Shown in pieces: positions 4,804 to 10,333 of a stretch of 10,333 bases of DNA; position 1 is the first letter of the stretch; every line of letters starts with the position of its first letter. Below the pieces are notes generated by a model that searched no databases, was not told the origin of the DNA, and worked only from the letters and a program-made list of their open reading frames with translations. Origin of the DNA: an uncultured Clostridia bacterium (GTDB lineage Bacteria > Bacillota > Clostridia > Lachnospirales > Anaerotignaceae); contig CALCGT010000001.1 in NCBI GenBank assembly GCA_937901125.1, positions 1 to 10,333 of the forward strand. Reading direction: 5' to 3'. Position numbers and translations under genes: made by a program.

Positions 4804-4853
4804 CAATATTTTTATTAATTTGTATGCAGAAATATAGAAGCTGGAGGAATATT

Positions 4854-5060
4854 ATGAAGTTAAAAAAGATTAGCCATATTGTTTTAATTAATGGAGCGGA
4901 TTCAACTTGGGATGATCCGGATGATTATGATGTAAGGATATTTGATTCAGACAGAGATAGTAATATATGGATTCCTTATAATGATTTAGTTAATGGAACA
5001 TCAGCAAAATTAAATTATAAATATTATGATGGTACTTGTGAATATCAGGGCGGATTTTAA
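4854..5060 (+). CDS. 68-residue acidic protein of unknown function
   Basis: ATG 4854 is chosen because TGGAGGA (4842-4848) precedes it at good spacing; a longer in-frame start at 4824 has no site. The protein has a short basic N-terminus (MKLKKISHIVLI), then an acidic stretch rich in Asp, Asn, Tyr and Trp (STWDDPDDYDVRIFDSDRD) and ends DGTCEYQGGF with one cysteine. The N-terminus is too weakly hydrophobic for a clear signal peptide. It is 14 nt upstream of the secreted-protein gene and shares its very low GC content, so the two are likely one operon acquired together. No family is recognised. It may be a partner or immunity protein for the secreted product, but nothing in the sequence proves that. 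Confidence 0.6.
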   Translation: MKLKKISHIVLINGADSTWDDPDDYDVRIFDSDRDSNIWIPYNDLVNGTSAKLNYKYYDGTCEYQGGF

Positions 5061-5074
5061 AGGAGGGTTTAGTT

Positions 5075-5899
5075 ATGAAAGTAAAAAAATCAATTGCGAT
5101 TGTAATGTGCTGTATTTTGAGTGCTAGTTCAACCTTTGTATTTAATGCTTATGCCGAAAGTGATAATAAAAATCTGACTATTTTGTCTATAGTAAACGAT
5201 TCAGATGAATTAAGTAAAATAGAAAAATATTTGGAACATTTTAAGGGGAAAAATGTAAAGTTAACTCCAGATAGAAGTTTTAGGAAGTCATCTTCGGATT
5301 CAAGAATTAATCTTTTTGAGGAGGAAGAAGCTCGAAAGAATAAAATGTCTCCATTAATGGATATGGACTCTATAGAATCAGTATTCACAACAAATCAGCC
5401 CAATGCGGTGCCTACATTATCAATGTTCAATGTGAACGAAGCCAAAAAAGTGTATATATATAACGAAACTTTATTAGAAAAAATTCAAAATGGAGATTCT
5501 CTTGAGGACGAAGATTTTTTATGGCAAATTCCTATAGTAAATACGCTGGATGAAAATGGAGTAATTTATTTAGCGGAGTCTAAAATGGATGGTGAGATTA
5601 TTACTAAAGCAATTGAATTTCCATCAGATAATAGAAAAATGTTTTTGAGCAATGAAGAAATGATAAGCTTAATTAATGATTATAATGAAGAAAATGTAAA
5701 TATTAAAAATGTATATTTTGCAGATCTGCCAATCAGTATTATGGGTACAGTTGTTGCAGTCGTTGAATTAGATACGAATGAGATTTTATTTATTACAATT
5801 CAGGATGTAAATTATTATAATGGAATGGGATATAAACAAGTTTATTCATTTGATGAAATGATGCAGTATCTTAATTCTTTTTCCGAAAAGTTTAGTTAA
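5075..5899 (+). CDS. Secreted 274-residue protein of unknown function
   Basis: ATG 5075 follows AAAGGAGGG (5060-5068). The start is a clear Sec signal peptide: basic MKVKK, hydrophobic core SIAIVMCCILSASSTFVF, and an AYA-ES cleavage site after residue 27. The two cysteines (12-13) do not form a lipobox and no Cys remains in the mature part, so a free exported protein is expected. The mature chain is acidic and Asn-rich: residues 30-110 include a charged, probably flexible stretch (KSSSDSRINLFEEEEARKNK), and residues 120-274 look like a mixed alpha/beta domain (KKVYIYNETLL, GVIYLAESKMDGEIITKAIE, TVVAVVELDTNEILFITIQ). There is no cell-wall anchor, repeat or catalytic motif that I recognise. GC content is far below lepA, which suggests transfer. 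It is followed by a terminator and then the IS66 element. Confidence 0.7.
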   Translation: MKVKKSIAIVMCCILSASSTFVFNAYAESDNKNLTILSIVNDSDELSKIEKYLEHFKGKNVKLTPDRSFRKSSSDSRINLFEEEEARKNKMSPLMDMDSIESVFTTNQPNAVPTLSMFNVNEAKKVYIYNETLLEKIQNGDSLEDEDFLWQIPIVNTLDENGVIYLAESKMDGEIITKAIEFPSDNRKMFLSNEEMISLINDYNEENVNIKNVYFADLPISIMGTVVAVVELDTNEILFITIQDVNYYNGMGYKQVYSFDEMMQYLNSFSEKFS

Positions 5900-5970
5900 T
5901 TACTACAAAAATATGAATTATAATTTTATTAAGTATAAAAAATATTTTTAGAGAATCTAATATTTTTATC

Positions 5971-6006
5971 ACAAAAGGCGAGGGAAAATCCCTTGCCTAA
6001 TTTAAT
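5971..6006. terminator. Terminator after the secreted-protein gene
   Basis: AGGCGAGGG (5976-5984) pairs with CCCTTGCCT (5990-5998), one G-U, short A-rich loop. The plus-strand tail is weak (AATTTAAT); the minus strand has CTTTTGTG after the stem. It probably works for the plus-strand operon. Confidence 0.6.
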
Positions 6007-6024
6007 ATGGCGATAAAAAGTAAG

Positions 6025-6122
6025 GTAAGCGCTAAATAAGACAGTGTCTTTGCAGTCGATCATTTTTTTGAGAGTAAGCGCTAAATAAGACAGTGTCTTT
6101 GCAGTCGATCATTTTTTTGAGA
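6025..6122 (+). repeat. Perfect tandem duplication of the IS66 left end (2 x 49 bp)
   Basis: Bases 6025-6073 and 6074-6122 are identical. Each contains the 28-bp left inverted repeat (6025-6052 and 6074-6101) and the following internal 21 bases ending in TTTTTTTGAGA. Confidence 0.95.
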
Positions 6123-6215
6123 CAATAAGACAAATATAGATTTAGACTTTTTCGATTTTTTCGAGTTTTTGGAAATTTCCAGAATGGTCTAAAGTTTCTA
6201 TGACGGAGGTGTCTC

Positions 6216-6578
6216 ATGGATCAGGTTACTATTACAAAAAACAATTTTCGACTGGCTCAATGCTCCAAAATCATCCAAGAATGTCAAGCAAGCGGACAAT
6301 CGGTTACATCTTGGTGTGAACAGCATGATATTAAAGTAAAAACCTATTATTACTGGCTAAGAAAGATCCGACTCCTGTCGATGGAGCAAACTGGCATTAC
6401 GGTTCCGCAGCAATCTACAGAAATGACTACATTTCAAAAATTAGAGTTGGAGCCTCCCGTTGCACATACGAAAGCTGCGGTGATCATCCACCTTCCTGCA
6501 GCAACAATAGAAGTACAGAACGGTGTGGATCAGCAAACAGTGGAGGCGGTGCTATTAGCACTGAAAACAGTATGTTAG
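6216..6578 (+). CDS. tnpA: IS66 accessory protein TnpA
   Basis: 120 residues. ATG 6216 follows GGAGG (6205-6209). The N-terminal half has the helix-turn-helix pattern of IS66 Orf1: IIQECQASGQSVTSWCEQHDIKVKTYYYWLRKIR (residues about 18-51), matching the family signature for a target of SV..WC...GI...TYYYWLRK type. The C-terminal half (AVIIHLPAATIEVQNGVDQQTVEAVLLAL) carries the short beta/alpha tail common in clostridial members. TnpA is needed with TnpB for IS66 transposition, though its exact job is unclear. The last 7 bases overlap the tnpB start (ATGTTAG), so translation is coupled. A 7-bp stem (6141-6147 with 6187-6193) lies in the leader and may limit translation from outside transcripts. 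Confidence 0.93.
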   Translation: MDQVTITKNNFRLAQCSKIIQECQASGQSVTSWCEQHDIKVKTYYYWLRKIRLLSMEQTGITVPQQSTEMTTFQKLELEPPVAHTKAAVIIHLPAATIEVQNGVDQQTVEAVLLALKTVC

Positions 6579-6928
6579 GCGATATCAGGATAGCCAAAGA
6601 CATCTACATCGCCTGCGGCTATACCGATATGCGTAAATCTATCGATGGACTGGCTGCACTGGTACAAGAGCAGTTCCAGCTGGATCCGTTCTCTCCGACG
6701 TTGTATCTATTCTGCGGAAAACGCCGTGACAGGATCAAAGCGCTGTTATGGGAAGGCGACGGATTTGTTCTTCTCTACAAGCGACTGGAAAATGGGAACT
6801 TCAAATGGCCTCGCAGTGCAAACGAAGTAAAACCGATCAGCTGGCAGCAATTCCGATGGCTGATGGAAGGTCTGGAACTGGAACAAAAAACTGCTATTCT
6901 ACCTGCAAAACCAGGTGCATTCTGCTAA
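6572..6928 (+). CDS. tnpB: IS66 accessory protein TnpB
   Basis: 118 residues, a typical length. The ATG at 6572 overlaps the tnpA stop codon. The family pattern is clear: IYIACGYTDMRKSIDGLAALV (residues 11-31), LYLFCGKRRDRIKALLWEGDGFVLLYKRLENG (44-75), and FKWPRS then WQQFRWLMEGLEL (77-103). It is the second IS66 protein (Orf2 type), not related to the RNA-guided TnpB of IS200/IS605. It is required along with TnpA and the DDE transposase in studied IS66 elements. The start has no strong ribosome site of its own, consistent with coupling to tnpA. It is followed by a hairpin and a separate promoter before tnpC. Confidence 0.95.
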   Translation: MLGDIRIAKDIYIACGYTDMRKSIDGLAALVQEQFQLDPFSPTLYLFCGKRRDRIKALLWEGDGFVLLYKRLENGNFKWPRSANEVKPISWQQFRWLMEGLELEQKTAILPAKPGAFC

Positions 6929-6930
6929 AA

Positions 6931-6985
6931 AAAGACGCTGAAACCAGCATATTTACTGGGCCTTTAGCGTCTTTTGTGGTATAAT
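6931..6985 (+). promoter_or_regulatory. Terminator-like hairpin and extended -10 promoter between tnpB and tnpC
   Basis: AAAAGACGCT (6931-6940 region) pairs with AGCGTCTTTT (6966-6975) as a perfect 10-bp stem with an inner CCAG/CTGG pairing, just after tnpB. TGGTATAAT (6977-6985) directly follows. This allows tnpC to be expressed apart from tnpAB, or allows readthrough to set the ratio of TnpC to TnpA and TnpB. Confidence 0.55.
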
Positions 6986-7016
6986 GAAAATATCAAAAAT
7001 CAAAGGAGATACATGC

Positions 7017-8549
7017 ATGGATGCCAGAGATGCTTACATTGAACAGCTTGAAAAAACAATTAAAAATCTGCAGGATCAGGTAAGCAATCTGACAGAAATG
7101 GTGATGCTTCTGCGTAAGGAAAAGTTCGGTCCCTCCAGCGAAAAGACAGTAAGACCCAGTGAGGAACAGCTGTCTCTTTTTAACGAGGCTGAAGTCGAAG
7201 CAGATGGTACGATCAATGAACCTATTAAAAAGGCTGTAAAAGGATACCTCAGAAAAGAAACGAAAACAAAACGGGAGGAACTTTTGAAGGATCTTCCTGT
7301 AATAGAGATCGAATGTGATGTTCCGGCAGAAGACCAGTTCTGCATCCGTTGCGGAAAAGCACTGAAACGCATCGGGAAAGAAACTGTTCGCGAAGAACTG
7401 GAATACATCCCTGCGAAACTGCAGATCGTACGTTATGTGCGATGGTCTTATGGCTGCCCTTCCTGCAAACGTACAGGACAGCCTTATATTGTAAAAGCAT
7501 TGACCCCCACATCTTTGATGAATCATTCTCTGGCATCTCCCAGCTCTGTTGCAAATGTGATGTATCAGAAGTATGTGAACAGCATTCCTCTGTATCGTCA
7601 GGAAAAGGCCTGGGAACAGTTGGGGATCTCTCTTTCCAGAGCAACGATGGCAAACTGGGTGATCCGCTGTGCTGAGGATTATCTCAAGCCTGTAGTAGAA
7701 CATATGCGGAAGCAGCTTCTGTCCAGAGACATCATCCACTGCGATGAAACCCCTGTACAGGTACTGAAGGAAGATGGCAAGAAGCCGCAGACGAAATCTT
7801 ATATGTGGCTCTATCGTACAGGTGTCGATGAGGAGAAACCCGTTGTTCTGTATGACTATCAGCCTTCCAGAAATGGAGACCATGCAGTAACATTCCTGAA
7901 GGACTTCAAGGGGTATGTCCATTCAGACGGCTATTCCGGCTATAATAAACTGACTGGTGTCATCCGTTGCGGCTGCTGGGCGCATCTGCGGAGAAAATTT
8001 ATCGAAGCCATCCCTCAGAAGAAAAGTACGGAAGATCTTACCAATGCTGAGATCGGCAGGAATTACTGCGACCAGCTTTTTATGATAGAAAGAGACCTGA
8101 AAGATTTTTCTCCTGAGGAACGCAGAATCAAGCGTCTTGAACTGGAAAAACCTGTTCTGGAGGCTTTTTGGTGCTGGCTTGAAAAGCTGGATGTGCTGAA
8201 GGGCTCTGCTTTGGGCAAAGCCGTTACATATGCTCTAAATCAGAAAAAATATATGGAAAATTATCTGCTCGATGGCAGATGCTGTATTTCTAATAATGCT
8301 GCTGAAAATGCGATCCGTCCGTTCACAGTTGGGCGCAAGAACTGGCTCTTTGCAGATACACCCAAAGGGGCTTCTGCATCTGCTGCCGTATACAGCATTG
8401 TTGAAACAGCAAAAGCAAACGGCATAAACGTTTATACATATCTACAATATTTACTGTTGTATATGCCTGATACCGACTGGCGAAATCATCCAGAAGAACT
8501 GGATCATCTGATGCCTTGGGCTGAGGCGGTTCAGGCAGAATGCAAGTAA
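7017..8549 (+). CDS. tnpC: IS66 transposase TnpC (DDE type)
   Basis: 510 residues from ATG 7017, chosen because AAAGGAGAT (7002-7010) precedes it; the in-frame ATG at 6984 lies in the -10 box and has no site. Domains: an N-terminal coiled coil or leucine zipper (YIEQLEKTIKNLQDQVSNL, residues 7-40) ending in the RKEKFGPSSEKT motif; the IS66 zinc finger (C109, C112, C147, C150); and the catalytic core with D243 (HCDET), D304 (VHSDGYSGY) and E430 (NNAAENAIRPFTVGRKNWLF). GCWAHLRRKF (318-327) and the IS66 C-terminal region (YLQYLLLYMPDTDWRNHPEELDHLMPW) follow. It cuts and joins the element ends. All motifs are present, so the enzyme should be active. Confidence 0.97.
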   Translation: MDARDAYIEQLEKTIKNLQDQVSNLTEMVMLLRKEKFGPSSEKTVRPSEEQLSLFNEAEVEADGTINEPIKKAVKGYLRKETKTKREELLKDLPVIEIECDVPAEDQFCIRCGKALKRIGKETVREELEYIPAKLQIVRYVRWSYGCPSCKRTGQPYIVKALTPTSLMNHSLASPSSVANVMYQKYVNSIPLYRQEKAWEQLGISLSRATMANWVIRCAEDYLKPVVEHMRKQLLSRDIIHCDETPVQVLKEDGKKPQTKSYMWLYRTGVDEEKPVVLYDYQPSRNGDHAVTFLKDFKGYVHSDGYSGYNKLTGVIRCGCWAHLRRKFIEAIPQKKSTEDLTNAEIGRNYCDQLFMIERDLKDFSPEERRIKRLELEKPVLEAFWCWLEKLDVLKGSALGKAVTYALNQKKYMENYLLDGRCCISNNAAENAIRPFTVGRKNWLFADTPKGASASAAVYSIVETAKANGINVYTYLQYLLLYMPDTDWRNHPEELDHLMPWAEAVQAECK

Positions 8550-8550
8550 A

Positions 8551-8585
8551 AAAGGAGAATGGCATTATACGCCGTTCTCCTTTCA
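8551..8585. terminator. Terminator after tnpC
   Basis: AAAGGAGAATGGC (8551-8563) pairs with GCCGTTCTCCTTT (8571-8583), 13 bp with one G-U and a 7-nt loop. The stem's own A and T runs allow termination in both directions, which would insulate the transposase from outside transcription. Confidence 0.75.
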
Positions 8586-8589
8586 TATT

Positions 8590-8617
8590 TCAAGACACCT
8601 TGTTTCTAACCGCTTAC
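8590..8617 (-). repeat. IS66 right inverted repeat
   Basis: Read on the minus strand from 8617, it matches the left repeat at GTAAGCG, at scattered middle positions and at GTGTCTT, 18 of 28 positions by eye. It lies just outside the terminator of tnpC. Confidence 0.8.
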
Positions 8618-8659
8618 GTTTGAGCAGGTGGAAATCGAGAAAGCTTGTGTCATTTTACA

Positions 8660-8711
8660 TTGACAATCTATTACGATACGTAATAGAATATTTGTATTAC
8701 AACAGGTAATA
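8660..8711 (+). promoter_or_regulatory. BlaI-type promoter with two operators
   Basis: TTGACA (8660-8665), 18-bp spacer, TAGAAT (8684-8689). Operator 1, TATTACGATACGTAATA (8669-8685), fills the spacer; operator 2, TATTACAACAGGTAATA (8695-8711), follows the -10. Both have the TATTAC-N5-GTAATA form of BlaI/MecI operators, centres 26 bp apart. This is the usual autoregulated arrangement. Confidence 0.8.
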
Positions 8712-9009
8712 GTTAGGAGGTGATGAACAATGGAAGAAAACATGAATATCTCGAATTCAGAAATGAAAGTGATGAACAAGATTTGGGAAATGGGCGAGAT
8801 GGTTACCGTGCCAGATATGGTGACAATCTTAAATATGGAAGGGGAAGAATGGGCATATCAGACGGTAGCCACATTTTTAAGACGCTTGGAAGCAAAGGGG
8901 TTTTTAGCTGTTACGAAAAAAGGAAAGAAGCTTTGCTATTTCCCTTGCAACGGTGTACAAAGGGAACATAATAAAAAACTTAATAATGGACTGCCAATCT
9001 TACACAAAG

Positions 9010-9044
9010 TACCGCCCAAACGAGACTACGGGCGGTATTTTTGT
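9010..9044 (+). terminator. Intrinsic terminator at the putative element edge
   Basis: TACCGCCC (9010-9017) pairs with GGGCGGTA (9030-9037), followed by TTTTTTG. Perfect 8-bp stem. Confidence 0.8.
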
Positions 9045-9075
9045 ATCATTGCGGAGAAAGGAGGAACTTCCCACG

Positions 9076-9107
9076 GGGGCTTGACTGAAAAGTTGAGCCC
9101 CTTTTTT
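9076..9107 (+). terminator. Second intrinsic terminator, directly upstream of parB
   Basis: GGGGCTTGACT (9076-9086), loop GAAA, AGTTGAGCCCC (9091-9101) with two G-U pairs, then TTTTTT. It ends 13 nt before the parB ribosome site, so it may act as an attenuator as well as a barrier. Confidence 0.75.
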
Positions 9108-9135
9108 CATGCCAAAAAACAGGAGGTAAATGCTT

Positions 9136-10333
9136 ATGGCAGATGATAAAACCGCAAAAACGCCGGAACAGCCGGTAACGGATAGCGGGCCGGGCAAGGA
9201 AACGCCTCCCGCTCCCCAAAAAGAGCCGGAGAAGGTTTCCGTTTCCCCGGAGCCGGAAAAAAAGACGGAACCAGAGTTAAAGAACCCACAGGTTTCTGTC
9301 TATAACTTCGCTGAAATTATGAAGGAAAAGAAAGCCGAGGAACGGGCGGCAGCTCCCGGCGTGGAAAAGCCTGACCCGGCAAAAGCGGAGAAACCAGAAA
9401 AGCAGCCGGAAGCTCCGAAAAAAGCGGAGGAAAAACCCAAAGAGCCGGAACAGCCGAAGCGCCGGGGCCGTCCCTCGAAAGCAGATAAGGACAAGGCCAC
9501 AGCCCCGAAGCCCAAAGCTTCCGCACAGAAACCGGAAAAGGCGGTCAAAAAGGAAGCGGAGAAAAAAACGGCTCCAACGGTGCAGACCGCTCCCACTCCG
9601 AAGGAACCCGAAAAGCCGAAGGATGCTCCACGCCGGGGCAAGGAACAGATCGTTTATATCAAGCTGAACGAGCTCCACGCCTTCAAGAACCATCCCTTTG
9701 AGGTTCGGGATGATGAAGAAATGCGGGCTATGGTATCCAGCGTCAAGGACAAGGGCGTGACCCAGCCAGCTATCGTCCGTCCCCGTGAGGATGGCGGCTA
9801 TGAGATCGTGTCCGGCCACCGCCGCCAGAAAGCCAGCGAGCTTGCCGGATATGCGGATATGCCCTGTATCGTCCGAAACCTGACGGATGATGAAGCCATC
9901 ACCCAGATGGTCGAGGACAATCTGAACCAGCGTGAAGAAATCCTCCCCAGTGAGCGGGCCAAAGCCTTGAAAATGCAGCTTGAAGCTATCAAGCACCAGG
10001 GCTCCCGCACTTCGGGTCAGATTGACCCGAAGGACGCTGGCAAACGCTCCAACGAGATCGTGGCCGAGCGCAATAAGATGGCGGTCAAGCAGGTGCAGCG
10101 GTATATCCGTCTCAATGAGCTGGTTCCCGACCTGATGAAGCTGATGGATGAAAAAAAGCTGGGCTTTACTACGGCGGTGGAGCTTTCCTATGTCAGCAAA
10201 AAGAACCAGAACTATATCGCCGTTGCCATTGACAGCCAGCAGTCCTCTCCTTCGCAGGCGCAGGCAAAGCGTATGCGTGAGCTGGACGAAAAGAAGCTGC
10301 TCAACGGGGATGTGATCGACGGCATTATGATGG
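9136..10333 (+). CDS. parB: ParB/Spo0J-family partition protein with long disordered N-terminus, 3' end outside window
   Basis: 399 codons are visible from ATG 9136; AGGAGG (9121-9126) is 9 nt upstream, better than the in-frame ATG at 9130. Residues 1-170 are low-complexity Pro/Lys/Glu/Ala sequence, with a conserved-looking island (QVSVYNFAEIMKEKKAEE, about 54-71) and an AT-hook-like core KRRGRPSK (about 105-112). The ParB N-terminal nuclease/CTPase-like domain starts near 174 (IVYIKLNELHAFKNHPFEVR) and has VSGHRRQKASELAGY (the GERR-type motif, about 226-240) and MVEDNLNQREEILPSERAKA (about 258-277). The helix-turn-helix region (KRSNEIVAERNKMAVKQVQRYIRLNEL) follows. ParB binds parS-like sites and works with a ParA ATPase to stabilise an element. 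The frame is open to the window edge. Confidence 0.88.
   Translation, partial: MADDKTAKTPEQPVTDSGPGKETPPAPQKEPEKVSVSPEPEKKTEPELKNPQVSVYNFAEIMKEKKAEERAAAPGVEKPDPAKAEKPEKQPEAPKKAEEKPKEPEQPKRRGRPSKADKDKATAPKPKASAQKPEKAVKKEAEKKTAPTVQTAPTPKEPEKPKDAPRRGKEQIVYIKLNELHAFKNHPFEVRDDEEMRAMVSSVKDKGVTQPAIVRPREDGGYEIVSGHRRQKASELAGYADMPCIVRNLTDDEAITQMVEDNLNQREEILPSERAKALKMQLEAIKHQGSRTSGQIDPKDAGKRSNEIVAERNKMAVKQVQRYIRLNELVPDLMKLMDEKKLGFTTAVELSYVSKKNQNYIAVAIDSQQSSPSQAQAKRMRELDEKKLLNGDVIDGIMM

Larger units (their letters stand above)
4078..4853. other. 776-bp gene-poor, AT-rich region with decayed sequences
   Basis: It holds the lepA terminator, then AT-rich DNA with no convincing full gene. The items seen are overlapping short hairpins at 4407-4432, a BlaI-type operator at 4513-4529 with a decayed regulator start, a perfect 7-bp hairpin CACTTAT/ATAAGTG at 4621-4639, and short frames with good ribosome sites at 4669-4796. 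It reads as a graveyard of earlier insertions behind lepA. Confidence 0.6.
6025..8617 (+). mobile_element. Complete IS66-family insertion sequence
   Basis: The element holds the three genes of the family in order (tnpA, tnpB, tnpC) between related ends that start GTAAGCG. Left end: GTAAGCGCTAAATAAGACAG (6025 on), present twice. Right end on the minus strand: GTAAGCGGTTAGAAACAAGG (8617 inward). Both ends share GTGTCTT at matching places (left 6044-6050, right 8598-8592). The length, 2544 or 2593 bp depending on which left copy is used, fits the family. The 8 bases outside each end (AAAGTAAG and GTTTGAGC) do not match, so no target duplication is left. All three genes look intact. Confidence 0.9.
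8730..9146 (+). pseudogene. blaI-like: BlaI/MecI-type regulator, truncated after its DNA-binding domain and fused to unrelated sequence
   Basis: ATG 8730 follows TAGGAGG (8714-8720) by 9 nt. Residues 1-73 are a BlaI/MecI winged helix: ISNSEMKVMNKIWEMGEMVTV, then EEWAYQTVATFLRRLEAKGFLAV (39-61) with the recognition helix, and the wing TKKGKKLCYFP. Family members are about 120-130 residues and dimerise through a C-terminal domain that also holds the BlaR1 cleavage site. Here similarity stops near 8949, and the frame runs on for 65 residues through two terminators to 9146, overlapping the start of parB. The cause is probably insertion of, or recombination with, the element that begins there. A monomeric or hybrid repressor might still bind its operators weakly. 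No BlaR1-type sensor is present. Confidence 0.7.
8950..10333. mobile_element. Start of an integrative conjugative element (Tn1549-like), partial
   Basis: At about 8950 the BlaI similarity ends and the DNA soon changes from AT-rich to GC-rich. Two intrinsic terminators and a plasmid/ICE-type parB follow. This ParB style, with a long Pro/Lys/Glu-rich N-terminus, is familiar from Tn1549-type elements of gut Clostridia. No relaxase, coupling protein or integrase lies in the window, so the class is inferred and the exact end is unknown. Confidence 0.45.

Noticed and set aside
6032..6217. Minus-strand 61-codon frame with an internal repeat
   Set aside because: The repeat is only the translated 49-bp duplication of the IS66 left end.
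6572..6928. TnpB as an RNA-guided nuclease with an omega RNA
   Set aside because: This is the 118-residue IS66 Orf2 protein; it has no RuvC motifs and is unrelated to IS200/IS605 TnpB.
6993..7922. Minus-strand open frame of 309 codons opposite tnpC
   Set aside because: Shadow of the transposase gene; no motif and no ribosome site.
6017..8625. 8-bp target duplication around the IS66
   Set aside because: AAAGTAAG and GTTTGAGC do not match; using the inner left end gives only 6 of 8.
9277..9996. Minus-strand open frames opposite parB, rich in Phe, Leu and Arg
   Set aside because: They result from the Lys/Glu/Pro-rich coding strand of parB; no independent support.

Overview
The window looks like the chromosome of a low-GC Gram-positive bacterium of the class Clostridia, probably Lachnospirales. 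The evidence is strong AGGAGG ribosome binding sites, a Firmicutes-type LepA, BlaI-type operators, a Clostridia-style IS66 and a ParB of the kind carried by Tn1549-like conjugative elements. A genus cannot be assigned. It is a patchwork in which one short core segment (about 1.95-4.29 kb, holding lepA) lies between mobile DNA on both sides.

Region 1, 1 to about 1560, is the end of a prophage. It holds the C-terminus of an endolysin, a leftward ribbon-helix-helix (RHH) repressor, a divergent rightward 40-residue gene, an ORF6N antirepressor with its terminator, and four 11-bp direct repeats that look like integrase arm sites. The divergent promoters carry three copies of a 12-bp palindrome. 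Between the small gene and the antirepressor the minus strand has a full promoter (TTGATT, 17 bp, TATAAT with TG extension) and, about 75 bp on, an intrinsic terminator. Together they predict an antisense RNA of about 80 nt over the antirepressor leader. The plan matches the immI region of phage P22 (RHH repressors Mnt and Arc, antisense sar RNA, antirepressor Ant), in a Gram-positive prophage with unrelated small proteins. The antirepressor leader can also fold into a kissing-loop structure that uses the same loop as the predicted antisense RNA.

Region 2, 1560-4290, is core DNA: a repeated promoter element with a 14-codon leader peptide, a 74-residue membrane protein, and lepA with its own promoter and terminator. 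The expected downstream neighbour hemW is absent because a variable region begins right after the lepA terminator.

Region 3, 4290-6020, is very AT-rich. It holds a BlaI-type operator with a decayed regulator start, fragments of a decayed reading frame, and a two-gene operon of unknown function (a 68-residue acidic protein and a 274-residue secreted protein).

Region 4, 6025-8617, is a complete IS66 element (tnpA, tnpB, tnpC) whose left terminal repeat is tandemly duplicated as a perfect 49-bp repeat.

Region 5, 8618-10333, has a BlaI promoter with two operators and a BlaI gene cut off after its DNA-binding domain. It then passes abruptly into GC-rich DNA with two terminators and a large ParB gene that runs off the window. 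This is probably the edge of an integrative conjugative element.
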